DNA of 64,000 nucleotides from Mesaphorura yosii (lineage: Eukaryota; Arthropoda; Collembola; Poduromorpha; Tullbergiidae). This document shows, one piece after another, positions 1 through 10,562 of the stretch. Position numbers and translations under genes: made by a program. The stretch covers positions 62,001-126,000 of the forward strand of contig WIXG01000164.1 in assembly GCA_009869945.1 (NCBI GenBank), in the 5' to 3' direction. Position 1 is the first letter of the stretch, and every line of letters starts with the position of its first letter. The notes beneath the pieces were generated by a model. It made no database searches and was not told the origin of the DNA. It saw only the letters and a list, made by a program, of their open reading frames with translations.

Positions 1-606
1 GGCGGGTCGGACGTAATCAAGAACGATTGCTTCAATGCCCCTGTAAATGTGAAATGTTATCAGACATTCTATTTGTCTGTTAACGGTTGGCTAGCGAGAC
101 TTTACGTCTGACCTACCAATGAGAATGAATGGTAACTGAAAATGCAAGCAGGTAATCCATCAGGGCACTCGGGAAGATGAACGCCAAGGGTACAATGGCT
201 ACCAGAGCACCAGAGACAGCTTTTTCAGCTGTCCAGAGGGTGACATGGTCGCCAGTAGCACTCATTTGACGCACAATTTGCTTTGAGAGAACACCATTCC
301 CAGATGTTGGGCTTTGTAGTGTCGAAGCGATCTTGGCCAATGGTACAAGTTGAGCTTTTGGAGATGGTGTACCATTATTCTTGTACTTGGCTGACAAACA
401 GGAGCTGCTGGCTGCAAAAGCTCGGATTGCAGAGGGATTTGCTGTACCAAACGCGAGCAGACGGTTACCACCTGAAAATGGAACACAAAATTAAATGGCT
501 CATCAGCTCAAGCAACTAAACTAAATTAATGGTATAGTTACTGCTTACCTCCTAGAAAGAATCCAAACTTACGCCCGAGTGGGCCAAGAGTTTGTGAGCC
601 GAGCAT
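1..606 (-). CDS. SDHD: Succinate dehydrogenase membrane anchor subunit D (CybS), partial at window edge
   Basis: Exons 549-606, 117-471 and 1-40, with introns of 77 and 76 bp; the C-terminus runs off the left edge. The protein is the small cytochrome b anchor of mitochondrial complex II, which binds heme b and ubiquinone in the inner membrane. Recognition rests on the C-terminal half: a membrane-helix block with SGALVAIVPLAFIFP, then the family pattern MDYLLAFSVTIHSHWG followed by the DYVRP block. The SHW histidine lies where the family has its heme-proximal residues. The first roughly 60 residues are Ala/Ser/Arg-rich with few acids, as expected of a mitochondrial targeting peptide. I chose the start at 604-606 (MLGSQTLGPLGRKFG) because it is the first ATG and the exon splices in frame (phase 1). 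Confidence 0.88.
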
Positions 607-1063
607 CTTGACCCACAATCACAATGCAAAGACAATTTGTGTAGACCGACTAATGCTGACGAATTAATTAACTCAACCGTTATCTCAATTCTCAGTTAAC
701 TGAGAGAAATGCCATCCACCCGAATGCGAATTCACTCCTGGCTTCACGTTGCCGATGAATTCTTCTTGCCAGAAGACTGAAATCTTGTTGCAGAAAGCAA
801 TCGATAACCGAATGCGAAGTTACGTGGTTTTGTATAGAATGTGCAAGGAAAGGAATCAAAATCACAAGTCACAATATCACAAATGCATTTTGCAAGCCGA
901 GCTCGAGCTTCATTTCTTTCTACGCCAACAAAATTTTGCCAATTCGTCATTCCATGACTCCACTCAAAAAGATTTAATTGGACTAGCGAAGAATTAGTCG
1001 AAGGGAGCAATTCAGATTTTTTAAAGTTGCATATTCAAGCAAGAATCAATATTAATGCGGCAA
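607..1063. other. Intergenic spacer between SDHD and the SINA-like gene
   Basis: Holds the short SDHD 5' region and the 3' region of the RING gene on the same strand. ORFs of about 80 codons occur on both strands, but they overlap each other, lack domains and have no splice or codon support. I see nothing else in it. Confidence 0.5.
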
Positions 1064-2093
1064 TTATACTGTTGGAGGCTCCATTTCCGGCAGCGGAGGT
1101 GGGGGTAGCTCTTCCTCGTCCAACGTTGCACTCACTGATCCCTGCTCTCGCTCGACGCCAGTCCCATCGGACGAGGAGCTCGTGATGGACATGGCTGACG
1201 TCCTGTTCGTCAAACTGCGGATGGCAGCTGGTCCCGTCGTCGACGATGAGTTCCTGTTCGATCCACTGGCGCTTGGAGGTCCTGTCCAAATCTCGTCGCT
1301 CAGAGCATTGAATTTGAGTCGCACGCGTTCGTTCATCACGAGCCGGACGACATCAATATCGGGACAGTTGAGGCCAGAATGAGCCTTCGAAATTCGAATG
1401 TTGCAGCGCTGCAGTAAAATAAAATTTTAGGCCAGGTTTAATGTCAAAAAGACAATCAACACGCCAGTAACGCTAATGCCAACACCAACTTACAAACGTC
1501 AAGGCCTCCACCTGCACGGAAATGCCCCTCGAATTCTGGAAGGATTGAACCCAGAACTTGGCGCTGTCCTTCTCCCAACGCAGGAAGAAAGTCTTCTCGT
1601 CAAAGACAGTGATGTACATGGGCTCGGTGAGCGGAGTGATATGAAGCTGCGCCTCGCCGTTCTCACCCAGATCGAATGTGCCCACGTTGTGCACTCGGCG
1701 GAGGTGCCTCAGGTAATTCTTGTAGTCCACAAGTGTATTTCCATAGCAAAGCGGGCAATTGATGGGGCGAAAGCGGCATGCCTCTTCCACGTGAAAAGCG
1801 TGCTCTTCGTTGGTGAGGGCCTGGCCGCATTCATGTTCGCAGTGGAATCGACTCGAGCGGACAATATTTTCCAGGTACTCGGCACGGACTTTGGTCACCT
1901 TCTTGGAGCACGAACAGCGGGCACTCGACGAGGACGATTGGTACGGGGGCACAGAACATTGCTGGCAAATTAAATGCCCCTGCTCGCAGAGGTAAATGGC
2001 CCGTGTGTGCACGGCTGAGCAAATGTAACAGTAGAAGGCCTGAGTCCAGATTTCGTCATCCGCGTCCGGAAATTCGACCACCGATTTGAACAT
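1064..2093 (-). CDS. SINA/SIAH-like RING-type E3 ubiquitin ligase
   Basis: Two exons, 1494-2093 and 1064-1408, joined by an 85-bp phase-0 intron; 314 aa. Residues about 21-70 form a RING finger: C-x2-C in FYCYICSA, CEQGH, CQQC and a final C-S-C. It is followed by a SIAH-type zinc region (FHCEHECG, then an H-x3-EEACRFRPINCPLC block like CEFRPYSCPC of SIAH) and a C-terminal beta-rich region like the substrate-binding domain. The end is Ser/Pro/Glu-rich (ELPPPPLPEMEPP). Family members ubiquitinate bound substrates for proteasomal decay in the cytosol. The last 60 residues look disordered and are not a SIAH feature. An insert with a Ser run (YQSSSSSARCSC) lies inside the RING. It is a divergent SINA-like paralogue rather than clear SIAH1. 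Confidence 0.8.
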
Positions 2094-2289
2094 TTTACTG
2101 GAATGTACTAAAATTATTTAAAGGCTGCGGGCGTGTGGATTGTACAAATGGAGCATGCAGCAATGAAAATGAAACCACTCTAATCTTATCAATAATGACA
2201 TTGACATGATGAAGCATCATTTTATTCAGAACTTTTGCTTTTTGCACGCACCACTTCTTGAAAGCTAACTAAATATGCTAAACATCGAC
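2094..2289. promoter_or_regulatory. ZCCHC4 3' end and SINA-like gene promoter
   Basis: A 196-bp spacer between two genes on the minus strand. TTTATT at 2221-2226 reads AATAAA on the minus strand, 64 bp past the ZCCHC4 stop, and is a good poly(A) signal. The rest must act as promoter for the RING gene; I see no TATA box. Confidence 0.5.
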
Positions 2290-3712
2290 TCATTTGGATT
2301 TTCTTCGTTGCTTGTATGTTAATATTGCCTTTTTTGATTTGGTTCTCATATTTGGGGTTTTGCACTGTTTCAATGCCTTATCAACTGCATAAGATTTAGA
2401 GCCCACTTTACACGGATTTCCAGGAAAATGGCATGATTTACAAGTAAGGCAGTGTACCCAGCTTTCCTTAACACAAAATCCACATTCAAAACAATGCCAG
2501 CAAGGCTTTCCATCCTTAGAATCACAACGGTTACAAATTTTACAATGTTTGCTAACTCTAAATACGTGCTTATCACAGATTTTGCAGTATTTGTACAGAT
2601 TATTGGTTGTATCTTCTTTCGTTACGAAGTTTGAAGCTGAAAAATTAATCTTATCCAGTGGTACATTTGTGAATACTCGAACTGGTGATTTTGCCCCATT
2701 CTTAAATTTCTTGTGCGCCTCGTACTCGATTTTATAATCGCACATTCGAAGCGTGGGGTTAATCTTCAAGATTTTGCCTTCGGAGAAGTATGGATGAATA
2801 AGAAACACTGAAAGTAAATCAAAGCAAGAATTACTTCGCCTAAAATGAGTGGAGATCAACATAATCATTAGAGCATGTTTGTAGTTATACCTTTGGGGAC
2901 GCAGCTATCACAGTTCGTGGCTTCTTGCAATTCTTTCTGAATCTCATGGAAAGTGTGAAGTATAAGCTCGAGTCGTGCACCGAACGGTGGGTCACAAATT
3001 ATTGCAACTTCCTGATCAATGCATTGCGCAAGAAATTGGGTAAACCTCCGTCGATCCTCCTCTAGGAAGAAATGATGGTTGCACATGTTGTATTGCGAGA
3101 AGTTAGAGGAGAGATCATGCTGAAAGAGGAAACGTCAACAGGCTATGATTTCTTCGAGGAAAAATTGAATCAAATCGAAGACAAGCGACTTACAAACTGG
3201 AGATCGATATCCAGAAGATATGAAGGAACATTTTCGCGACACAATGTCGAATGAAGCGTTGGGACTCCGACACAAATTACATGTTTGATCTCAAAGATCT
3301 CGAGCATGTTGGTGAGAAATTCCAACGATTTGCTGCTGAAAAGATACTGAGCTTGACCTTTGTTCAGCGTCCTGTCCAACGTCTTCACAGGCTCGGCGTT
3401 AAGTTTTCTTTTCTTGGTGTCACGAGTCCACTTGTCGAATTCCAAATAAAACGGGCATAACTTGCGGCTTCGATACGCTGAGCAGGCGAAAAATTTCTTG
3501 CCGCCTCTGGAAAACAGAATTGAAGGACCTAGAAGTGGTAAGGCACTATTAAATTGAAGTTTAACTCTTCAATATTCTAAAAATTTACCGTGACTGCATT
3601 CGGGATTTTGGGAGCAATCAGCAGTAACTATATCTGTCTTCAAGAATTCAATCTCCTTCGGTGGCTCGAGAGTCGAAAGTCTGGAAAGTCCACTTGCTCG
3701 CTTTCGTTTCAT
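2290..3712 (-). CDS. ZCCHC4: ZCCHC4-type rRNA N6-adenosine methyltransferase
   Basis: Four exons: 3589-3712, 3194-3528, 2891-3119 and 2290-2807; phases agree and give 401 aa. Family members methylate one adenosine (m6A) in 28S rRNA in the nucleolus. Residues about 36-75 form a GRF zinc finger (CSHGPSILFSRGGKKFFAC with a later C-P-F). A Rossmann region follows (HVICVGVPTLH, LLDIDLQF) and the catalytic motif DPPFG at about residue 195. The C-terminal third is a Cys/His-rich module (KYCKICDK, HCKICNRC, HCFECGFC, WVHCLTCKSC) like the human protein. The CCHC knuckle that names the vertebrate protein, which should come after this module, is not present; the end is a basic Lys/Arg tail. Start is the first ATG, 620 bp from the divergent PAXBP1 gene. 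Confidence 0.88.
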
Positions 3713-4334
3713 GTCGATACTGAGGATTGAAATGTCAGAGTCAGCAGGGTGACTTGGGGCTTCGGGGCATAGCCTTCAGCAGCGGTCCTCAATATCAAAT
3801 GTAATTATCAACTGGCCTTATGAAATACGAATATGCTCGTTGTTAGTGATCTCTTTTAGCGTCTGGGCTGATAACTCGCACTAATTAAGAAACTTTGGCT
3901 GGCCACATTGAAATTCAAAACTGCTCTCTTTCCGCTCGCTCCGTACAATTTTACGTGCACGAGTTTTGAGTTGCAAAACATCAGTGTATAAACAATCTCC
4001 CAGAATTTACCCATTTGCGTTGGATCCGTTGGAAATACGCGTACGTCAAGCAAGGGTAATTTGAAATTAACCTAAGTAAATATTATACTAATCAGTCCAC
4101 GCCAAGACTGAAACTGAAACCGGAACGAGTGACCGACCGGGACAGTCAGAGCTGAAGCAGTAACTTCCTGATTCTTCCGAAGCGGCAGCATTGTTTTCGT
4201 GCAATCACACGGTAAGCCTACCACGTTTGGTTTGTAACTATTTAATCAGGCGAAGGTATTGCAGTGAACACAAGGAGAAAGTCATAATCACACAATCAAG
4301 TGAGTCAAGATTACGGGTATGGTCCAGCGATTAA
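3713..4334. promoter_or_regulatory. Divergent promoter region between ZCCHC4 and PAXBP1
   Basis: The two flanking genes are transcribed away from each other, so this 622-bp block holds both promoters. A likely 5'UTR intron of PAXBP1 starts at 4211 (CACACG before GTAAGCC) and ends near 4327 (GGTCCAG), eight bases before the ATG. No TATA box is evident, which suits housekeeping genes. Confidence 0.5.
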
Positions 4335-6530
4335 ATGTTTCGACGTCCAGCTAAAAATACTGCGGGCAAACGCATAGTTTTGGGTAACGATCCTAATGAA
4401 TCAGACCCGGAATCCACTGGACATGTCCAGGAAGATGACGACACCGGCCCCAGTAGCAATAGCTCAGGAGCCCCAGCGACTATCGACAGAAAAATTGTCC
4501 AGACAAGATTGCTCAGTTTTCAAGACTTCGACGATGAGGACCAGGAAGAAAAGGAAGTATTTAAAGTTAAAAAGGGTAACGGGCCTTTGGACGTGGTCGC
4601 ACCTGGTGAATTCAGAACAACAGCAGCTGCAACCAAGAATTCCAGACGCCCCCATTGCCGAAGTAATCCAAGATCTACTCCCCAAATACCTTCGCCTCTA
4701 ACGCCAAAAGTCAACGCGTCTTTTGTCGCCATGGTGGGTGGTGACGACAATACCTCTCTTTCGCTAGCGTCACCTGAGGACGATGGGCTGGAATCGATAA
4801 GAAAGGCACTCGATTGCATGAGAATACTGGAAGCTACGAAGCCTCATGAAAAACGACACACTAGTGAGAAACCGGCCGTCTATCAAAAGCATGGATCTTC
4901 TGAGGACAAAGAATGGGAAGTTAATCAGCTATCGAAAGGGCTAACGAAGCTTCAGCTCGAACAAATCAGTCCACTCACACGGAGCAGAATGATCTCCCTT
5001 GATGACTATTATTACGATGTAATGCACTTAAATCCTTTGGAAGTCGAGATCGAAAATGCGGAGATTGAGAAGATTTTAACCGGCGAAGCACTTCGTTCCT
5101 GCTCTATCCACAAAGACAAAATAATTGGGGGGATTCTACACGAAATAGACAAGCATAAGCATCGCATTTTGATCGGTGACAAGAGGAAGAAACTTGGAGT
5201 CCTAGACATTAAATTGGCAAATGTTAAGGAGGAAAGAGCATTGCTTGAGAAAGAAATGGCTCTACTTTCTGCGCGCTTTCTTCGTATTCAGCAGAAACCT
5301 TTCTATCTGATTGACTTGGTAGATTGTTTACGACATAAAAGTGAGAACATTTCAAAGATTGAGAATAGTATGATTGACCTAATGAGAACAAATGCGAAGT
5401 ACTTTGCTGAGAAGAGAAGCTCAAATGTGAAGAGACAGTATGAAGAAATTGTTCAATCATTATCAAATAAAACGAAAGGGCAGCACACAGAAACAAGCGA
5501 ACAAGATGACATTGACTCTGATCAACATCAAAATTCCAACGAAGAATACAAAGCGAAAATGGAAGTCGTTATGCAGCAAGCCAAAGAAGTGTTCAGTGAT
5601 GTAAGAAAGGAATTCTCAAACATTGAAAGCGTATTGGAATTCTTTGGTACTTGGCACGCTCACGACCCGAAACTCTTCAAGTTGTCCTCTGCCTCTTCTC
5701 ATTTACCTAAGCTGATTATACCGTTTATCAGACTGGAAACTCTGAGTTGGGACCCATTAGCGTCATCGAATGTTACCGAAAGAGAGGAGCAGCTGAATTT
5801 TATGAGTGAATTCGCGTGGTACAAATCACTCCAAAGTGCTAGCTTCTTGAACCGTAAAGCAAGACACAGTCATATCGCCTGTTTGGTCAACAGAATTTTA
5901 GCGCCTTGGGTTGAGCGAGTAATCGAAGCTCAATTTGATTCTTTCTCCGTCAAGCACAACAAAAGCTTATTGAATGTGGTCAAAGCAATTCAAGACACGA
6001 AGCAGGACTCAAGTCAAAGTATAAAGAAGATTCTCAGCATTGTTTTAGCCAAATTCAGACAATCCGTTGATAACGCCGTTTTCATTCCCGTATTTACTTC
6101 CGAAGCATTGCAAGCAGAGTCCGTCACTGCTTTCGCACATCGCCAATTTGGGTCAAGTTTGAAACTATTTAAGAACATGACACCTTGGTTCGGTGTACTT
6201 GAAGATTCTGAGCTACGAAGAATTGCAATGGATGGTTTGCTAGCAAGATACTTGTTGCTGGGGATCAGAATCAGCCCCAACATTGGAATCTCTGCAGAAC
6301 GAGCCAAGAAGATTGCCGATGTCATTCCGAATGATTGGCTAACGACAACGACGAAGCATAATGAAGCCGCAGGCGGTCCCAGTATAAAATTGTTTATCAG
6401 CTCCTTGACCGTGCTACGAAATCAAGCCCATGCTGCTCAAATTCAAGATGAAGATCTCAACCAGTCGATATCTGAAACATTGAAACGCTTGAATCTTGAG
6501 CATACAGAAAGAGCTCAAAAGGAAATGTAA
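4335..6530 (+). CDS. PAXBP1: PAXBP1/GCFC-family protein (GC-rich sequence DNA-binding factor-like)
   Basis: One uninterrupted 731-codon frame, notable because nearly every other gene here has introns. The N-terminus is basic (MFRRPAKN) and then acidic and disordered, with the family hallmark LLSFQDFDDEDQEEKEVFKVKK split around residues 58-80. A coiled coil spans about residues 280-330 and a basic linker about 360-390. The C-terminal GCFC domain includes the LETLSWDPL block (family RLQLIGWDPL), MSEFAWYKSL, the FIPVF block and FGVLEDSELRRIAMDGLLARYLLLG. Members associate with the spliceosome or, in vertebrates, link PAX proteins to histone methylation. It lies 168 bp upstream of SREK1IP1 on the same strand. 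The single exon could reflect a retrocopy or intron loss; no frame damage is seen. Confidence 0.85.
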   Translation: MFRRPAKNTAGKRIVLGNDPNESDPESTGHVQEDDDTGPSSNSSGAPATIDRKIVQTRLLSFQDFDDEDQEEKEVFKVKKGNGPLDVVAPGEFRTTAAATKNSRRPHCRSNPRSTPQIPSPLTPKVNASFVAMVGGDDNTSLSLASPEDDGLESIRKALDCMRILEATKPHEKRHTSEKPAVYQKHGSSEDKEWEVNQLSKGLTKLQLEQISPLTRSRMISLDDYYYDVMHLNPLEVEIENAEIEKILTGEALRSCSIHKDKIIGGILHEIDKHKHRILIGDKRKKLGVLDIKLANVKEERALLEKEMALLSARFLRIQQKPFYLIDLVDCLRHKSENISKIENSMIDLMRTNAKYFAEKRSSNVKRQYEEIVQSLSNKTKGQHTETSEQDDIDSDQHQNSNEEYKAKMEVVMQQAKEVFSDVRKEFSNIESVLEFFGTWHAHDPKLFKLSSASSHLPKLIIPFIRLETLSWDPLASSNVTEREEQLNFMSEFAWYKSLQSASFLNRKARHSHIACLVNRILAPWVERVIEAQFDSFSVKHNKSLLNVVKAIQDTKQDSSQSIKKILSIVLAKFRQSVDNAVFIPVFTSEALQAESVTAFAHRQFGSSLKLFKNMTPWFGVLEDSELRRIAMDGLLARYLLLGIRISPNIGISAERAKKIADVIPNDWLTTTTKHNEAAGGPSIKLFISSLTVLRNQAHAAQIQDEDLNQSISETLKRLNLEHTERAQKEM

Positions 6531-6697
6531 TTAATTTCTAAATTAGGCGATAAGCTAAAGCTTCCGTTTATGAATACACAACCGCTGTTGCTGTCTTCAT
6601 ATTTCAGCTAATTCAGCTTGTATTTATCTTTGTAGTTGTTTGGCTGGACGGAACAGAAAGCAATCTTGACGACTGACTCCAAAATCACCTAATCAGC

Positions 6698-7380
6698 ATG
6701 TTCCAACAGAACCAGAAAGTTGAACGTCCGTCATGTGCCAAATGTGGCTACAGTGGACACTTGACATTTCAGTGTCGTAATTTCATTCCAACTCAGCCAG
6801 ATAAGGTAATTCTTAACGACGTCATTTCATTTTAAAAAGCCCTAGCCACAGAAAATAACTCCATTCGTTTCGTTTGTAATTTTAGAAGGTCGTGCTGGAC
6901 GTTAGCAGCACATCCAGTGAGTCAGAGGACGACGACACGACCACTCCATTGACACAACTTCGGGCACAGGAATTAAAGCAGAAACTTGAGGAATTCAAAA
7001 AAGCAAAGCAAGCTTCCGTCTCGTCTTCGAAGAAAAAGAAATTGAAGAAACGCCGTGACCGTGACGAAGCCTCAAAGTCGTCGAAGAAAAAGAAGCAGCG
7101 TTCCAGGCGTCGGCGCGACTCTTCGTCGTCCTCCTCCTCGGATACCACGTCCTCAAGCTCCAACTCGACCTCAGCCGACTCTGACGCTGAGGCGGAGAGA
7201 AGAGGCAAGAAAAAGAAGGCCGGAGATTCGAAGGACGATCGTCCTGGTCCTTCCCGCAATCGCAGTCGAAGCCGTAGTCGCGACCGTGATCGGAATAAGC
7301 GAGACTCCAGATCCAAGCGTGAACGCAGCAGAAGTCGAGATCGTGACCGCGACAGGAAAGCTGATCGCAACCGTCATTAA
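6698..7380 (+). CDS. SREK1IP1: SREK1IP1-like splicing regulator with CCHC knuckle and RS-rich tail
   Basis: Exons 6698-6805 and 6886-7380 join in phase 0 to 200 aa. Residues 13-28 are a zinc knuckle (CAKCGYSGHLTFQCRNF) matching the family CKKCGYPGHLTFECRNF, and VLDVSSTSSESEDDD right after the splice matches the human protein almost exactly. A short coiled segment (LRAQELKQKLEEFKKAK) is followed by Lys/Ser and Arg/Ser/Asp-rich tracts (RSRSRSRDRDRN). Members bind the SR protein SREK1 and act in nuclear pre-mRNA splicing. Start is the first ATG, in exon 1. A poly(A) signal AATAAA is at 7495-7500. The gene follows PAXBP1 closely, so both splicing-related genes may share chromatin context. Confidence 0.9.
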
Positions 7381-8064
7381 TTATTCTGCTTCGGAGTATT
7401 ATGTATTTACTGTAATTATAAGATTTTAGATTTGTACGTAATGAAGCAGCTGCCAGCTTTTTATTAATTTATCATGATTGATTAGATCTTTCATAATAAA
7501 ATGTGAATTGCGGTTACCCTGCACGGAATTTTTGTTTTTGACTTGATTGCGGCCGTGATTCAGGCCATTTCGTATGTAAAATGATGACTCGTCTTTTGTC
7601 ATGATTTTTTGCACCAGCACAATTTTAAATAGAGCAGGGTCCAATTCCCATCTTCAAGGTCAGTCCATTGTTCCACCTCCGCTTGTAATTAATCTCTGTT
7701 CCAGAATTCATGGAATCGCCATCCATCGCCGAACCGCATTTTGTATTGCACATGAAGTATCGAACCATGTGAACGTGAACCTCTCACAAACTTCGTAATT
7801 CATTCCGTGAAGAAGGCGTCATGCAGGCATTTTCTATAGAATCAACGGATCCAAGATTCATTACGAAACATTTAACAATGTACCATGGCCATATAGGTGC
7901 CACAAGACTAAGGCACACGGTACTGTACAATAATGGCTATGTCAGGCTTGGGCTTCGCAATTTTTTTGGAGACCCAAGTCTATATAAACGTCTGCTCAAG
8001 TACAACAATGCCACATTGCTCATCTTTGTTCTAGTTCTAATTTCGTTTCGGATATCAATCACAA
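7381..8064. other. Spacer between SREK1IP1 and the first peptide gene
   Basis: Contains the SREK1IP1 3'UTR to about 7520 and the promoter of the Gly-rich gene, including its TATA box at 7981. Short ORFs at 7601-7798 and 7821-8129 have no domain or splice support. Confidence 0.5.
7981..7987 (+). promoter_or_regulatory. TATA box of secreted Gly-rich gene A
   Basis: TATATAAACG lies 84 bp before the ATG at 8065, at a distance like those of the other peptide genes in this array. Confidence 0.6.
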
Positions 8065-8968
8065 ATGAAGCTTCTTATTGCAGTAGCGTTAGTTTGTCTT
8101 CTTGGAGCAGTAAATGGCCAGTATGGTAAGTTGTAGCAAGCAACACAAGCGAGATCTCAGTTCGAATTGAGCCAAGAGCCGTAGAATTATAATTAACTAA
8201 TTTTGGCCACAGATCGTTATCCACGGCAAGGCTATGGATGGGGTGGCGGTGGTGGTGGAGGGTACAACAAACCAGTAATCATGTTTGGACAACAACAGCA
8301 CCATAAGAAGCCACATCATGGTCATGGAGGTGAGTAGACGTTGGCTTCAGACTTCAGAGTTAACGTTTCTTCGTAACGCGGGTGAAGCATTAAATTAACC
8401 TAACTTTGAACTCAAATTCAGGAGGAGGAGGAGGCTATGCAGGTGGCGGATCAGGTGGTTATGGCTCCGGTGGACACGGAGGTGGCGGAGTAGGTGGAGG
8501 TTATGGTGGCAGCGGCGGAGTGGGAGGCGGCGGTTACGGTAATCAAGGTGGCATTGGAGGAGGAGGAGGTTATGGCGGAGGAGTAGACACAGGTCTCGGA
8601 GGTGGCGGGTATGGGGCAGGGAAGCCAGTCGGTGGTGGCGGTGGCTACGGAGCGGAGAAGCCAATCGGCGGAGGAGGGTATGGCAGTGGTGGTGGATACG
8701 GAGACACAGGAGGTATCAGTGGAGGCGGCGGCTATTCCACACAACCCGTCATTGGTGGTGGTGGAGGGTACGGAGATCAGCCGGTGATAGGAGGAGGAGG
8801 TGGCTACGGTGCTACACCTGTCATCGGTACGCCACGAATGGTACGCGCTGCACATGAGCACCAGTTCTTAATATAAGTCGTTGGTTTTCAGGCGGAGGTA
8901 GCGGCGGATACAAGCCAATTGATACCGGAATAGGTAGCGGTGGGTACACTGGCGGATACGGCCGCTAA
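8065..8968 (+). CDS. Secreted Gly/Tyr-rich protein A
   Basis: Exons 8065-8125, 8213-8329, 8422-8826 and 8892-8968, all with phase-1 junctions; 219 aa. Residues 1-19 are a signal peptide (MKLLIAVALVCLLGAVNGQY). The rest is Gly-rich with a His/Lys patch (QQQHHKKPHHGHG) and repeated blocks of the form PVIGGGGGYG (about seven variants of KPVGGGGGYG). The C-terminus is GGYTGGYGR-stop. Introns interrupt glycine codons, so the model keeps one frame across four exons. A poly(A) signal AATAAA is at 9079-9084. It lacks the furin site of genes B-D and may be a cuticle, adhesive or structural secretion, or a longer antimicrobial precursor. Function unknown; the exon structure is well supported. Confidence 0.82.
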
Positions 8969-9920
8969 AAAGGATCGTCATCTGTGATACTTGTTTAACA
9001 AGCGGTTAAACAGCTAGACTCCAGGGATTAAGTTGTTCATAAGCATGTAATTAACTCCAGAGTAGGATCCAGCGTGTAATAAAAATGACAACACTGTAAT
9101 TAAGACAAGAAAGCGACTCGCATTACGTAATGCTTTGCATTCTTGTCCGGAGAATCACAGCACACGGTTAAGACAATGATGGAGATGGATGAGAGTGCAG
9201 AATATAAAGTATGAAGATCTGTAGCCGGATTCAATTCGCAATACGTGTAGCGTGGATCAAATGAATTAGAATCCAGTGATAGTATAGCATAAACGACATG
9301 AAGCATATATGATCTCATCAAACTATGCAGTGTATTCTCGCACTGATTATTGAATTGTTCTTGTACTACGTCGCAGTTTATTTACGATTCGTCGCTACGC
9401 GCGCAAAAAATTCAGAGCATGTTGAGTGTAGAATCGGCGCGGCGAGATGCCTAGAGCATTAAGTGGTCCAGTATATCTCAAGCTTCAATGCCACGTTTCA
9501 ATAAATTATCCATGTCAAAATGAGCAACAACTTGCGTCGTTTGTTGAGATTTATGATAATCAACAATGAACGCACTCTGCCGATTTTATGGGCTCTCGGA
9601 ATGTGAAACGGAAACCGAATGTGAATTTCGATCATTTTCTGGGAGCAATTGAGACTTTTAGCGATTGTATTGTTGACTACCCTGGACTTTGCACTCTATT
9701 TGGATTCATGAACCGATCGATGACCGAAGCTGGCAGATTGCAGTTTACAAAGTGACGTAGCGCTGAACGAGGCTTCGGCAGACAGGGCACAGACAACAGA
9801 GATTGTCATATCTGACGTAACTTGTAAAGCTTACAATTTCAATGCATGCCCGGAGAACAATAGACACTGTTTTGATTATTGCGACTAAGTTCTCAGGATA
9901 GTGTCTGGCTAGGTTGTTTG

Positions 9921-9936
9921 TATAAAGTATAAATAG
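9921..9936 (+). promoter_or_regulatory. Orphan TATA box
   Basis: Overlapping TATAAA and TATAAATAGCA. The second copy matches the gene B box (TATAAATAGCA at 11838), but no signal-peptide ORF follows within 300 bp. Confidence 0.35.
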
Positions 9937-10465
9937 CAGGTGCCATTTCTTAAGAATCGGTACCAATTGCAATTGCTTACTTGCTCGGCTTGCGTTCTTC
10001 GCAGTCTGCTGCGTCGGCGTCGCCGAATGGACTTTGGCCAGGATCTGCAATCCTGTCAATAGTAATTTTACTGGAAAATACGGTTGTCAGACTTGTTTTG
10101 GAATGGGTTCTAGCGTGCGTTGGCTGCTCACTCCGCTTTGTGGTCCGCAGACTGCTCTAATTAATCTCAGCACGGTCGAACCGGTTTTCGCAGGGCAATG
10201 AATCCCCACACAGAAGCAAATCATTGTGCGAACTTGGAATGCATGCAGACAGTTCAAACGAAACCGGATATACATCTCAGCAAATTGCGACCGTGCTCCT
10301 GCGCAAACATTGGACAGGTGCGGGCAGGTCAGTTCCAAATCCATTGCGAGAGTGCGAGGTATCCAACGAGTGCGAGAACTTCAATTGTATTTGGTCAATT
10401 CAATTGCCAAGTTTGACCCGACCTTGAGCTCTGGACTTGAACTTAGAGCGACCGGCACTGGCGTC

Positions 10466-10562
10466 AATGCTGCAGATTTCAGTCCTTTAACTTATGTTCA
10501 GGCCTACTTGACTTGAAGTCTGAGGTGGTCACATGGAGTTAAAGGGCTGAAATCTCAACATT
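10466..10562. repeat. 97-nt inverted repeat able to form a pre-miRNA-like hairpin
   Basis: Arms 10474-10492 and 10537-10555 are 19 bp long with a single difference, which becomes a U-G wobble on the plus strand. Pairing extends outward to AATG/CATT (10466-10469 with 10559-10562) through a small internal loop, and inward by ATGT/ACAT around a 33-nt loop. Size and loop are like a microRNA precursor. It could also be a small fold-back element. Confidence 0.6.

Noticed and set aside
749-1010. Overlapping 80-codon ORFs on both strands
   Set aside because: They mirror each other in AT-balanced sequence, have no domain and no splice partner.
6882-7370. 162-codon minus-strand ORF rich in Arg/Ser/Leu
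   Set aside because: It is the antisense shadow of the SREK1IP1 RS-rich exon.
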